The translations under genes and the position numbers were made by a program. DNA of 64,000 nucleotides from Fomitopsis serialis (taxonomy: Eukaryota; Basidiomycota; Agaricomycetes; Polyporales; Fomitopsidaceae): the NCBI RefSeq assembly GCF_022376445.1, contig NW_025954967.1, positions 186,001-250,000 on the forward strand, in the 5' to 3' direction. The notes beneath the pieces were generated by a model, which worked only from the letters and a program-made list of their open reading frames with translations, searched no databases and had not been told where the DNA came from. Below, in pieces: positions 24,728 to 36,766 of this stretch (position 1 is the first letter of the stretch; every line of letters starts with the position of its first letter).

Positions 24728-24979
24728 TCACTGAGCCCGCTGACCGGATCGGTACGACCCACTGGTAACGCTCTGGTGACAGTTATCCAGGGTCGGTGAG
24801 CCCGACGGGACAATGGGACGATGGTACCTGACAATACTCACAGATCCATGAGATTGCCTGCGCTTTCCATAGCTCACAACCGTGAAACCGTCTGCATCGA
24901 CTTGTTTGTTCGCATCTATGCAGCTCTGATCGACCAGCGCGCCATGCGGATCCCATGTCTGTTTCGTTGTACGTTGCAT
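24728..24979 (-). CDS. Possible small orphan exon
   Basis: From an ATG at 24979 the frame reads MQRTTKQTWDPHGALVDQSC, then QVDADGFTVVSYGKRRQSHG, after which a GTGAGT donor (near 24840) appears. The hydrophilic, non-repetitive text looks coding. It may be the 3' exon of the next gene upstream (25128-26066, same strand) or a separate small gene. No family is recognised. Confidence 0.3.
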   Translation of the reverse strand: MQRTTKQTWDPHGALVDQSCIDANKQVDADGFTVVSYGKRRQSHGSVSIVRYHRPIVPSGSPTLDNCHQSVTSGSYRSGQRAQ

Positions 24980-25127
24980 GTTCTGTACAGTGCCGAGTAA
25001 ATCAGTACGTGTTCCGAAGATCTAATGTTTTCTAGCTTGACCTGTGCGCCGCCCCTGAAATGTTCAAGGCCATTCGAAGCAAGACCTGATAGGTTGCTTC
25101 CGGCAGACCACACACTCGCATTGCGAT

Positions 25128-26066
25128 TCAATGTGAGGGCATGCTGGCATTATAGGGCGACGGGCTGCCGCTCGCAGAAGGCGTCTGCGATCCGAGACGT
25201 AAGTGTCAGCCAACTTGAAGACGATGAGTAACACGAGCACCTGGTGGGTTCGCCATCTCGCGACCCCGGCTCTTGCTTGTTTACGAGCGTCATCTGATTT
25301 GATCTGCAAGAATGTAAGTTAAACAACTGAAATGAGATGTGGCGGTTCGCACCCGGCAATCCTTGAACATCTGTGAGATTAATCGCGGATCTTTTGTACA
25401 CATTCGCTGCCACTCATCCATCTTGCGATCCGCAACGGAGTTGAGCCATTCTAGCATGTCCTCCCCAATGCGATGGTGCGACGTGAGGTAACAATTTCCG
25501 GGGTGTTGAACCCATGTATTTGTCCACCGTGTATTTTCTTTGCCGAACATGATTGGAAACCTGTAAGCAATGACCCACTGCACCTCCTTCCCTTGCCACT
25601 CCGGCTGTGTATGCAGGTGGACTGCGTGTTCCTGGTTAGGATAGACAGCCAGAGAGAAGTGTTGGTAAATCTTTGGCAATTCATCGAAAGGTTTGTCGTT
25701 GTACGTCGCCATGAGGTAGACGTTCGTCATAGCTTTGGGAGCTGGTGCGGTATTCCTGATGATACACGGTCGTATCTTCCCAGCGCCAGGTACGGTGGAG
25801 GCCCAAGACGGTGCAGCACGGCTGACAGCTCTGGCACTCCCAAAGGGACTGTTGGCCGTAACGACAGACGCACCGTCTCCGGGGTCGAAGCCCAGACTTC
25901 GAGCCAATATGAGCCGTATCGGCGTCTTGACAGACTGCAGCACACCGTAAATGTCTCCCAAAGCGGCAGGCTCCGTGTCCGAGAAAAGCACCCAATTTTG
26001 CGGAGCGCGTCCTGGACGACTTCCACGACTTGCAGCTCGGGAGAGACATTGCAGGCAAGAGGGCAT
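25128..26066 (-). CDS. Orphan protein of an agaricomycete family
   Basis: The long exon (26066 to about 25362) reads in one frame. A Ser/Pro-rich, likely disordered region leads to a compact domain: KIRPCIIRNTAPAPKAMTNV, YLMATYNDKPFDELPKIYQH, then VQWVIAYRFPIMFG, with HHRIGEDMLEWLN near the end. A 45-55 nt intron then leads to IKSDDARKQARAGVARWRTH. A further intron may lead to a Ser/Pro tail that stops at 25130. The RPCII-K-APAP / Y-LMATY / WVIAYP pattern recalls an uncharacterised protein family repeated in polypore genomes; this is from memory and unnamed. No membrane segment or catalytic motif is visible. The start at 26066 is the first ATG and could be internal. Confidence 0.5.
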
Positions 26067-26966
26067 GTCAGCGTGATAACGGACGACTATTCATGTTCGG
26101 AACCACCGACGCCCGACCTACATATATCGCCCTCATAAGACATGCCTGTATTTGGGTGTAGTTGTTCTCGTGCAGTGGTAGACGGAGAAGACAGTGGCCA
26201 TGCCACATGCCGTGAAACAGGCCGATGCGGTTGTCACTTCTTTGTGCTCACCCACGCATTTCCGTGTGCTAGTGGTCGCCGTCTTCGCGTCCGTAGGATT
26301 GACATGAGTGGGAATAATTAAAAATCACTGTTATATAGCCCCCTTGGTCAGGACAGTGGTCTGTAGTGATATGGAAACGGCGTTCATTTTGTACGCACTG
26401 GACCACAGGTAACATTGATAAGACCTAACTGAACATCGTCTCATCGCATGGCTGTGGGTTCGATTCTGGTAAGGGATTTCTCTATTTATGCCGTCGATTG
26501 TGCCGAATCATGCACTTGCTTGTATTTACTGTGAGCGCCTTTCCGGTGATAGAATGAGTTAGTGTGTGAGCAGTGTGGTATTGAGAAGGGATGTGCAGTT
26601 GTTCTGGCCGAACTTCAGTGTTTCATGTGAGCGTCCAACTGTCATGGCGCACTCAAGCACACACATGCGCAAATACATCTCGGCTACTCCCGGCTGGCAT
26701 ATGGCGACCGTGAGGAGCTAGTAATAAGTTAAGTACAGCGGCCGCACCCCGAAAACAACGTCTCATTCTCACCTCGCACTGCACTCACGGTTCTTGTCTT
26801 CAACTTGCCTTCGACTGCTAGCCATTGTCTGTTGTCATCCTGCACACAACACCGCCAGCTACTGTCCAATGCCCAACTCTGCTGAATAGGGCCCGGCGCC
26901 ACGAAACAACATCAACATTTCTGGAACATAGCATCAAGGTAACCGGTACCTGCCATCTTACTGAAT
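26067..26966. other. Intergenic region
   Basis: This lies between the divergently placed orphan gene (-) and the first tandem paralogue (+). I see no coding sequence. A GGTTCGATTC string near 26456 resembles a pol III B box, but no tRNA fold surrounds it. Confidence 0.4.
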
Positions 26967-28648
26967 ATGAACTTGCACCTCAAACGGATGTTCTACAGTG
27001 TAACGGCCATGGAGTTCTTAGTGCCTCGTCGTGGCACATATTTGTGCCTTCAGCTGGATCCGGTCAAGATGGTCGAGCCACTGAACGACCCCGCTCTGTC
27101 TGCCGCCGCAAGAGATTTGCGGATGCAAAAATATATTGCACTTGTTTCTGATGTAGCTCCCCCTTTCATTCATAAACTGTTCCATGTCAAGCTTATGAAC
27201 ACTTCTAGATTGACGAGTTGCCGATGCCCAACAAGCCGGATCACAAATGCTACGTCGAACTCGTCGGCTCCGGTCTCTGTCGAGAGGACGAGGATGCGTA
27301 CATGAAATCGTCCATGTGTACCCCAATTTTCCCTGCAACTGAACACCCCCTCTCGCGGCGGCCTCTACGACCCGTCCCTTCCTTCCCATTTCCTAACTGC
27401 TACCATCATAGCTTCGCAGCTCTGACGGTTCGCATCCCGAACAAGCTCTATAATCACGAACACGCCGTGACTCTGAACCAACGTGATCTGCTTGCTGACA
27501 ACATTTATGTCAGTGAGGATTGTCGCATGAGAGATGCTCTTGCGGACGCCAAATCAGGCGTCGCTGCAGCCCCTCAAGATGACGTTTCCGAAGATCTACA
27601 TGGTTTGCACTCGGCGACTAGCTCAGTCATTCGGGAGCTCGTCAGGCAGGGAGTACCGGTGGTGTATGCGGATGATAGCCAAGCTGAGACAGCGCCAGTT
27701 GCTGTCGCCAGCGCACGCGGTCACGAATCTGGTGGCAACGTGGAAACAGACGGCGGTGGCAAAACAGTCGAAGAAGCAATGGCCGCGTCTGAAGAGCTTG
27801 AGCCTTCAGTTGCCGGCCCAGGGCCGCATCGTTACGAAGGATTGGCGTCCCTTCTGTAATTGGTGCTGCACCGGAGCCTGGTACGATGCTACCAAGGACC
27901 ATCGTGCAGACAGATACCCCTGGAGGTGTTACCGCAGATCCTGCTGGGCGAGCCTCGCTGGATTCAAGACTTAGCAATGAACCATTGGCATTAGCTCCGG
28001 AGCCGGGGACGCTGCCGCCAAAAGAAGACGTCGGCGATAAAGCTACATCGTCGATGATCGAGTCCGTCAGCGATCGTCCAGTTGCTACAAATTCGACCAC
28101 GTCGGACGTACTGATGAACGTGTTTTTGGGAAACCCTAGCGAGGATCGAATCATCATCCCGCTCGTCAATGTTTGGTTGAGCCTATCGGAGGTGAGCGAA
28201 GTGAACGATCCAAACGACTTTCTGCAAGAAGTGGAGAATATTGTGCAGTAGGATCATCTCGACGGCGACAATCGAGGCTTACGACTGACTATACAACCGA
28301 TAGATTGATACAAGAATCACGGCGTAGATGTGTTGCTCCTGGCCACGACTCCAGATCATTGGGAAGCGCCAAAGAGTCTTGGGTAGATCTCGCCGTTGAC
28401 ATGGCATCCGTCGGAGACCAGGACGTCAATGAAAGCGCTCGCTCGAAATTCCGCAGTGCGTCTCATGCCTGTCCGCTCTCTTCCAGGGTACTTACCAATA
28501 TATAGTCCGAGTAAACAGCGCGATTCTCAACTTCAAACTTCGTGCGAGACGAATCCGCCAAGGCTGTGTCACTCTATCGAAGGTCGCCAAAGCAGTCATC
28601 ACTTGCTCCTTCACAGTTCGTGTCGTCGTTACCATGGACTTGGACTAA
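26967..28648 (+). CDS. Orphan tandem paralogue A
   Basis: Unknown family, paired with paralogue B at 29251-30889. Exon 1 contains MEFLVPRRGTYLCLQLD and MVEPLNDPALSAAARDLRMQ. An intron (donor GTAGCT near 27153, acceptor CTTCTAG near 27210) leads to IDELPMPNKPDHKCYVELVG. Later come VRIPNKLYNHEHAVTLNQRD and SATSSVIRELVRQGVPV, then a long acidic, low-complexity stretch, then FLGNPSEDRIIIPLVNVWLS and EVNDPNDFLQEVENIVQ near 28250. A further 57-nt intron leads to LIQESRRRCVA, and ESWVDLAVDMAS follows. The last exon ends at 28648. The acidic middle needs frame changes near 27860. It is a hydrophilic protein with no signal peptide. The conservation of several blocks between A and B shows that this is, or was, a real coding family. 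Confidence 0.5.
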
Positions 28649-29250
28649 ATCTTTGCCCTATTGTTATGGAGCTGGTCATGCATGCTATCGGCGTTGCTAT
28701 CGAGTCGCTGTGTTGTTGTGCTTGTATTTCACATGCTCTGTTCTACTCATTTGATTCTTAACATATACCCATTTTTCAGCCTTTTTCTTTAGCATGGGGT
28801 ACCCAAGTCAACAGTCTGATCAGGTACGCTCCTACTACGTACCAACCGGATTGCGTACTTGGGTGAGCGCCCGACCGTGGCAGTGATAGCATGCGTCAGC
28901 TAAAATCGAAGGGGCACATCAACGCACACGCTTCTCGGCTAATCTCGAAGATACACGGCGGCTCGGGCTCTCGGACGTGCTGCATAGCCCTGATAACAGC
29001 CGTGTGCCCAGGGGAGGGTGGCGACATCTCCCACTGTTTCTCCTTGCAGCCACCGTGCCTGCCAATGGCCCGTTCTCTCAGTCTACTCAACTTCGCAAGT
29101 ACCAGGACATCGACTGTCGACTGTTGATCCTTGACCTCATGCAGAGCACTCGCGACCCTATGGCACCAGCTGCCTTGCGCTCTGGTCGGAGCTTCAGCAT
29201 CCCATCAGTATCCTCTGTAACACACTCGGACGGAGGTACGAACCTCATAC

Positions 29251-30889
29251 ATGTATGCTGCGAAGATACGCAGATTGGTGAACGACGGCTACTGTTCAGA
29301 TATGGAATTTATGGTACCCTGCTGTGGCACCTATCTTGTACTCCAGCTTGATGTCGCTCAAATGGTCGAGCCGCTGAATGACCCCATCCTGGGGCCGCCG
29401 CTCAGCAGTTGCGGGCTCAAAGATACATCGGATACGTCTTCGAGGTAACTGTTTCGCGGTTGAACGGGCTAGGACTAAGTTTCTTCAACTCCAGATCGAA
29501 GAACTTCCCTTGCCGGGCAAACCAGATCACAATGTTGCGTCGAGCTCATCGGCAGAGGCCTATGCAAAAAGAACGAGGACGACTTGGTTGATCCGACCAT
29601 GTGCATTCCAATCTTCCAGCGACGGAGCACCCTCTCCACGCAAGCCCCTACGACCTAGACCTTCATTTCCATTTCAAGATTGCTACATTACACTTTCGCA
29701 GCGCCGACCATCCGTATCCCCAACAAGCTCTACAATCTTGAAAATGCCGTCACTCTGCCTTCGCGCGACTTGGTAGTCGATAGTATGTATGTCAATGAAG
29801 ACCGAGGCAAAAGGCTCAATCTTGAGAAGGCCAAGAACGGCGTTGTCGCAAGACCACGCGAGGATTCTGCACCCACGCGTCGCTCGCATTCGGCGACCAG
29901 CTCTGTCATCCGGGAGCTCATCAGCCAGGGAATGCCTGTAAGGCACACGGGGGCCCGCGAGTCAAGCGGAGCTACTCATGTAGCACACAGAGTCGCATAT
30001 GCGGTGATGGTGGCATCGTCACGTTATGAGCCCTGCAGACCCGGACTCGAGCCGATGCCGCCAATTCCAAGCTCCTGTCCTTGCGTCCAACAAGAAGCCC
30101 ATTCTCTTGCTCAGCCCGAGCCTGGTCTGCATTCTCCCGACGCGGCTTCCTCAGAGTGGGCAGGCAATGCCGCTGGTTATGAAAGGGCGCCACATATGTC
30201 GACGAACATAGGCAACCAGATGCGGAGGTGACGATACACCATTATGTCCCCCAGAGATGCTACCCCCGGAGAATCCTGATGATACTGCAACCTCGATTGT
30301 CCAGTTCATCAGCGATCAACCAGCGTTGCCCAGTCACCGACATCGGACATACTGATGCGCATATTTTGGGGCAATCCTGACGAGGATCGCGACTCATCCC
30401 GCTTGTCAATGTTGGACTCGACTTTTGGAGTTGAACGAAGTACACGACCCGAATGAGTTCCTCCAAGAAGTGGAACAGATCGTACGGTAAATGATTTCCT
30501 CGCACTGCGACTGTATTTGAGCGATTGACTGTGCTATCCTTAGGCTGATCAAGGAGTCGCGGACAGGTCTGTTACCACACAAGTGACCAGCTCCGAGCGA
30601 AACCCGGAGAGTCGTGGGTGGATCTTGCATAGAAACCGCGTCTGTCGCTGGCAGCGACCAGAATAACGGGCAAGGTGGTCATCCGAAGTTGCGCAGTGCG
30701 TTGAACGTTTGTTCGTGGTGTTCTGCATACCCATACATGCACAGAGTGCTCGATAGCGCGAGATCAAGGGTGTTCAAGACGGAATTTGGGCCAGCGGGCA
30801 CGTCGTCGTTGCACTGAAATTCTGAAGGTCGTGAAAGCGGTAGTCACCTGTTCGTTGTCCGTAAGTATTGTGGTTATTCTGAACGTCGA
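29251..30889 (+). pseudogene. Orphan tandem paralogue B, probably degraded
   Basis: Same block order as paralogue A: MEFMVPCCGTYLVLQLDVAQ, MVEPLNDPILG, then a 50-nt intron (donor after GTCTTCGAG near 29447), IEELPLPGKPDH, TIRIPNKLYNLENAVTLPSR, SATSSVIRELISQGMPV, then RIFWGNPDEDR and HDPNEFLQEVEQIVR, intron, LIKESRTG, and a C-terminal LKVVKAVVTCSLS. Unlike A it has an in-frame stop after LLPHK (about 30585) and frame changes near 29400, 29660, 30390 and 30620. The spacing between equivalent blocks is about 2.28 kb, so the two form a head-to-tail duplication. Function is unknown. Confidence 0.5.
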
Positions 30890-31598
30890 TTGACGTCCCC
30901 CTTCACCACTATGATACCAATGTCTTTGTTTGACGGACTGCCGTTGCTATCGAGCTGCTGTCTTGCTGTCTTGGCTGTATCCAACGACTCGTTGTTTGCG
31001 ATTCGCGTATTTCCGCATCATTGTGTTGTAGGCGTATACACGCCATATATAACAATGCATCGTACTCACTGGAGTGTACTCGCATATGGCAGCGAGTGAC
31101 ATGTTTTGTTGCTGAGCTCGTTCAAGTTACACTTCGTATGCCATATACTGCGGCGAGCAGAATGTCTTCTGATCACATATGGATCGAATTAGCATACGTA
31201 GGTACAATGTTGACTTTGTTACTTTCATGATGCAACTCTGGCTTTATTCATTAAGCTGACATCGATAGTGCGCACCACACACTCTAACTTTGAGCTCCCC
31301 TACTGTGGTAGTGTAGCAGTGGCTGGGTGACTCTGAGTCGTGCTCCGTGAGTTCGACGACGCGCTATCCAGCAGTTTCCTCAGTAGTCATCGATTGAAAG
31401 ATAGTGATGTTGTGCCTGAGATCGAATATTGAGTACTCAGCTCAGTTGGCCGGAACAAGTTAAGTCAGGCAGTAGCTCGGCGTCGCACAGTCCGTGTGAC
31501 TGTGCGCGTTGATGCGCCAGCGTGACTGTGACGTGACAAACGCGTGTTGAGGTTGCGACGAGGAGCAAACACCTCTTTCTCCCACCTCACGGTTGGCG
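30890..31598. other. Promoter region of the dynein-anchor gene
   Basis: No coding sequence is evident. It includes the upstream region of the cortical anchor gene and an AT-rich stretch at 31020-31250. Confidence 0.4.
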
Positions 31599-34500
31599 AT
31601 GCCAACGTTCCCCGACGGCGACGACGGCGTCGACGCCGGCACCATGTCAACAGCTCTATGTCCCCTGGCGATGTTCGGTCGCACCTGCAAAACCTCCTCG
31701 ACGACAAGGAGAAACAGCTGCAGAATGCAGGCACGCTCGGGCAGCAGTTGCTTGCGCAGCGGATGGAATTGGAGGAACGGATCAGGCAGCTGCAGGAGGC
31801 GGAGATGGATGCTGGTAGTGACGACGAGGACGCAGAGACAAGTGTACGGGAGAAGTACCGAGACTTAGCGGATACGGTCAAGCAATGGGAAACGGAGAAC
31901 GAGCAACTTTCCTTTATGTTCACTGGATCGAAGGTGTGCTGCGTGTACATCAATTGAAGGTCCAGCTCACTGTGACTCGTAGGCGGATCCGCAAATGGAC
32001 CTTACGCGCGAGGTTGAGCGTGTCGATCGTTCGTCCAAAGCAGCTGCAGCAGCAGCAGCTGGCCCTTCTGCTGCACAGTCGTCGCGGCGTGCCAAGAACG
32101 CCGCTCATCGGGCGGATGATGTCGGTGCGTAACTACTCCAATGACTACACAACTCATGGCTGAGTATGGCGCAGAGTTCGCCTTCGAGATCGGGAGCGGG
32201 CTGTTGACGGAAGTGCGCAGGCTGCAAAGTCTACTTGGAGAGCGCGACAAGGCAATCCAGGACATGAAGGAGGAGAAGGATGACCTGGACAAGACAATCG
32301 AAAGCCTTCGTACGGCGTTGCGCCAGCAGGAGCAGTCAGCGGATCGGTTCAAGGAGGAGAACTGGAACCTCGAGGTAACCATGCAAGAGTTACGCACCCA
32401 GCACGGAGACGCTCAGGCGTCCGTCGTACGACTCGAGGGAGAGCACAAGCGGCTCACGAAGATCCTCGCCTCAGCCCGTGAGGCGGCGGACCAGCACAAG
32501 AACGAGGCTGAGCGCCAGCAACACGCTTATGAAGATCTGAAGGCTAAGCATGAGACGGATGTGGCCCAAGCTCGGAAGCACGCAGCGAGCCTCCAACGCG
32601 ACAAGTCAGACTTGCAGCAGGCTCTCGATTCCATGAAGACTGAGGTAGCGAAGGGAAATCGACGCTTCCCGCGGTTCGGATCGCCACTCACGCCTAATGG
32701 CGCTGCTGCCACAGACACCCTCACCCCGAGCAACATTGACGAAGACGACGTATTCGGGACGACAGGGCGCCCATCCACCAACAACAGGAAGAACGGTGAT
32801 GCTACAGCATTCTACTCTCCAGAAGCGTTCGACGACACCGAGTCATCTCCCGAGCCTTCACCTTCGAAGCCGTTCCTTGCGCCGAATCATCCTAGCAACG
32901 AAATCGAAGCACTGCAGCAGCGGCTTGCTCATGCTCAGCGGCAAATCAATACGCTCAAGGGCAGCCTGCAGCGCGAGAAAGAGCTCAAGATCGAGTACAG
33001 GCGCAAGCTCGACGCGTCGCCGGGCTATGCCATCGAAGAAGAGGAGGCGAGGCGGAAGAAGTCGAGGAGCCGAAGGCTAAGCCACGTCTGACCCCGTACC
33101 GTGCAGCCCGGGGTCGCGGACGAGGTAGAGGGCGAGGTGGTCTAACGCTCATCCAACGTCTCGGTATGGCGGCCAATAGTCCTGGTTCGGAATACAATGA
33201 CGAGAGCCTCGTGAAACTTCGCCGCCACCTCCTGTCCCGCCTCTGCCCGCTGCATTTCCCGCCGACGAAGACGTTGATCGCCAAGAGTTTGAGGAGGAGA
33301 TGAAGAACCCGACGTCCAGGCTTCCCCTTCTCCACCTCAACCCAACTCTAATCGCGTCAGCGTGGACGGAATGGACCCTGCTTTCGCCAACATACTTCGA
33401 CGTTCCAACTCAGCCAGCTCACTGCCGATGAACGGTAGTCCCTTGCGTCAGTCTGTCATGGCTATAGCAGCGCGCGGTGGTACGCTCCCGCGCAGGTCGA
33501 GAGGCGGTGCCGCATACCAGGAGGCACGCCCTCCCTCACTCGTCGGCGCGCCGGAGGCTCTTGCAGCGGAACTTGGCCTCGGTTTCGGTGGCATGTCTCT
33601 GCTGCGGACGACAGCATACGAGAGCAAGAACAGGACACCCTTCGTGCGGTTGAGACTGCCGAGTTTGGATGCCAGGCCGGGTTCGAGGATGTCGTCACTC
33701 CGCCACCTCCGATCCAGATTACTCCTGCGATGTCCGAGATGGGTATTCAAGTCGAACCTGAGCCCGCGCCCGTCGTTCAGACCGTTGACCAGTCGATGCA
33801 AACTGAGGCGATCTTTGCGCCCGCTCGCACTGACAGCGGCATTCAGTACGATATCGTGCAGCCTGAACGCGTGTTGGTATCTAGCGCGATGGGCACGGAG
33901 CCGATCGTCGTCGCGCCTGAACAAGCAGAGGTGCTCCCCATGCCCACGCTCGTACAGACCGGTGTGCAGACGCCGCGGACTCAGTCTGTCGAGATCAATG
34001 TCCAGACCTCGGAGGAGCCGGTCCGGGCGCTACCGGAGATGTCTGAGATGGATGTCCAGACGATGCCTCCGGCCACAGTGGAAGTGCAGACACAAACAAG
34101 CCTTCTGGTATCTGCTGACGCGCAGGTCCAAGCTATGGAGTCGGAGGTACCGTACATACGCGCCGTCGACATGTCTGTCGGGACGTCGTACGGCGATTCC
34201 AGCGGGGATACCACTGTCCATGGCCGTCGTCCAGCCTCGCTCGCATTCTCTCAGGGCTCTCTGGACGAGGACATGGCGACTGAGACGGGTTCAACGATGG
34301 ACTCGATCACGGAGAACTACCAGAGCGCGCACGAAGGTGCTGTGATACCGACTCCGACAGACTCGAACGACGACTTCTACTCCATCAGGACCGTGTCTGA
34401 CAATGACTTCTCGGAGACTGATGACGACAATGAGAGCGTTGTGGCGTCTCGCCTTCCAAGTCACTTGTCGGCTGTATCGTCCACGTTCTCATTCATGCAG

Positions 34501-36766
34501 CCGTCGCCTTCGACATCGTCTCCGGTGATCACGCCTCCTACTTACGATTCGAAAGCTGTCGAGACGGAGGTTGTGGAGGAGGTACCGGTCCAAACTGTTC
34601 CAATTGCCGCAGTGACCCAGGTGCCCGCTCCTGCTCCCGAACCGAGCCCAAGCCAGAGGTCAGGGAGATATCGATCCAGACTGATGACTGGGTGTCTCCC
34701 CCAGCTGCTGTACCTGCAGTCGTTCCAATCACCGCTCCGCCCACGCCAGCCCCCATACAGCCTCCACCCTTGTATCGTGTCGGCGTCAACTCCCAGCAAT
34801 TCCAGTTCATCTCTCCACCGTCGTCTGCTGGGCCTACACAACGTCGATGCCTCCTGTTGCCGCTCCTTCGCCCAATACCACCATCCGTGACTCGAATGCT
34901 ACCTTCATTGCGCGCCCTCGTACTTCTCATTCCGACCGGAGGCAGTCTATCGAGTCTACGTTGTCGTCGATCATGGACGACATATCCAACCGTGCCCGAA
35001 CACCGTCCGTCATTCCAGCCGTCATCGACAAAACCCGTCCGCCAATGATGACATTGCCTCCGCCACCCCGCGCCCCTCCGCCACCTAACAGCATGCTTCC
35101 ACCTGCCTTCATACCCGACAAGAGGCTTTCCCAGGACGCACCCCCGCCTCGACCGTCTTCGCCGCCCCCGCCTGAACTGATTCAGCGTGCCACGACACCT
35201 CTCGGCAGCGTGTTATCTGTCCCAGGAGCACGACCATTTGGCCTCAGGCAGCATGGCTCCAGTATGCCTCCTTCACAGAATGGCCTTCGTGAACTGCCGT
35301 CGACCAGCAGCTTCCGCTCCGCTGCTAATGCCGCCTCCCGCGCACCTTTGTCGAGCCCCACACCGTCTACCATGTCATTCGGCATCAAGGAGCGTCGTGA
35401 GCGTTCTACGACCTCTCTGAACTCGGGTGGGCATAGCTTGGGTTCTCAGCGTTCGTCCATATCTTCTGATCACCATGGCTTCCAACCGTCACAACGCCTT
35501 GCTGAAGCCGGAGCGGTTGGAGACCGCTCTGCCGACGTGTCTGCTCGTACAGCTGCGGTTGGCTCAACAGATCCTACCGTGATCCATGCCATCACACAGA
35601 CGATGATAGGTGAATTCCTCTACAAGTACACGCGACGCACGATCGGCAAGGGACCCGGAAATTCCAGGCATAAGCGCTTCGTTTGGATCCACCCCTATAC
35701 GCGCACTCTGTACTGGAGTTCAGCTGACCCGGGCTCATCCAACGTTGCCGAGTCAAGTGCCAAGAGCGGTATGTAAATGTTTGCATGATCTTGGACGCAA
35801 CTCAAATGCCATATCCGCGTTGCAGCATATATCGAAGGTGTACGATCCGTCCTTGACCCCAACCCTATGCCTCCTGGTATCCATCAATACAGCGTAGTGG
35901 TGTCTACGCCGCAACGCGAGATGAAGTTCACTGCGCCAACGAAAGATCGGCATGATATCTGGTTGAATGTGCGTCCGAATTTCTTTCGGTCATGGACTCA
36001 TCATAACTGATATCACTTCACCTAGGCGTTGAAGTATCTGCTGACTCGTCCGAGTGCCATCCCAGCGAATTCACCGGGCGGCCCCGTCGCAGCACCTCTG
36101 AGTCCGATGTCTATCGACAGAGAGCTGCCAGATGATGAACCGTCTGTTCGTCCAAACGTCCTGGCTAGCCCGCAGAGCCAACGTAGCACTCGGACAGGCA
36201 GAACGGCGCTGAGTGCGGACTCATGGAACGTGACTCCCCGTGGCCAACGGAGTCGTTCACAGATATCGCTTGGTGGTTCGATCGGCAAGCGCGCCGGGAC
36301 TCCGGCGGCAGAGTATCTTCGTTGGAGCGAGCGTGGTGAGCAGGAGCTGCTGCACAGTCCTACGAAGGACTATGAGCACATCCCTGGTCCAGACGACGGG
36401 GAATTAGACTTCGAGCTGCATGACGAGACCATGTCTGACGGCGGCTTCGAAGGCTTGGAGAATGTGCGGGCTTGCTGTGATGGGAGGCATACGGTGGGAC
36501 GTTCGGGGATACCTGACCACCACCATCACCACCATCATCACCACGACCACGATCATCTTCACCGCGAACCATCTCGTACGTTGGATCAACACCTCCATGC
36601 GGCACCGAAAGAGATGTCCCGGCCATCTTCGCCGGCATGGTCATTCCGCTCTCGGGCAGGTAGTTCCACCTCCCACGAAGGTGCAGGCTTCTTCTCGCGG
36701 TTTGGGACAAAGCGGTCAACGAGAGCTGTACAAGGTGTATTCGCTGGGGCACAGGAGCAATATTAA
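31599..36766 (+). CDS. NUM1/ApsA/Mcp5-type cortical dynein anchor with PH domain
   Basis: These proteins sit at the cell cortex, bind phosphoinositide through a C-terminal PH domain and anchor dynein for nuclear migration. The N-terminal coiled coil (LQNLLDDKEKQLQNAGTLG onward, then a long heptad region to about 33050) matches the Num1/Mcp5 layout. A disordered centre contains repeated (V/I/M)QT motifs and proline runs. The PH domain (about 35600-36060) starts TQTMIGEFLYKYTRRTIGKG and includes RHKRFVWIHPYTRTLYWSS, then TAPTKDRHDIWLNALKYLL. Introns: 31934-31982, 32125-32174, 35769-35825 and about 35969-36026. A poly-His tract follows the PH domain. Frame breaks of one base lie near 31645, 33045, 33660, 34655 and 34837; at each the conserved reading resumes in the next frame. 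A full-length product needs these to be errors or edited. The start is tentative (MPTFPDGDDGVDAG). Confidence 0.88.
33745..34098 (+). repeat. (V/I/M)QT motif array in the dynein anchor
   Basis: Within 120 codons the motif hydrophobic-Gln-Thr (or Val/Tyr) occurs about ten times: GIQV, VVQT, SMQT, GIQY, LVQT, GVQT, NVQT, DVQT and EVQTQT, often preceded by Asp/Glu two or three residues before. Two further copies, PVQT near 34590 and ISIQTDDW near 34675, follow. The form matches the known binding consensus of dynein light chain LC8 (xQT anchor, GIQV class). Confidence 0.75.
36517..36558 (+). repeat. Poly-histidine tract in the anchor C-terminus
   Basis: CACCATCAC-type codons encode ten His in a row, then DHDHLH, about 150 codons after the PH domain. 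It is a CAC/CAT-rich simple repeat read in frame. Confidence 0.8.

Noticed and set aside
26440..26475. GGTTCGATTC string, possible tRNA B box
   Set aside because: The T-stem does not pair and no A box or acceptor stem is found at the right distance.
33362..34345. 327-codon plus-strand frame, Arg/Ser-rich
   Set aside because: It begins inside a true segment of the dynein anchor, then becomes an out-of-frame shadow of the QT-rich region, which reads sensibly in the next frame.
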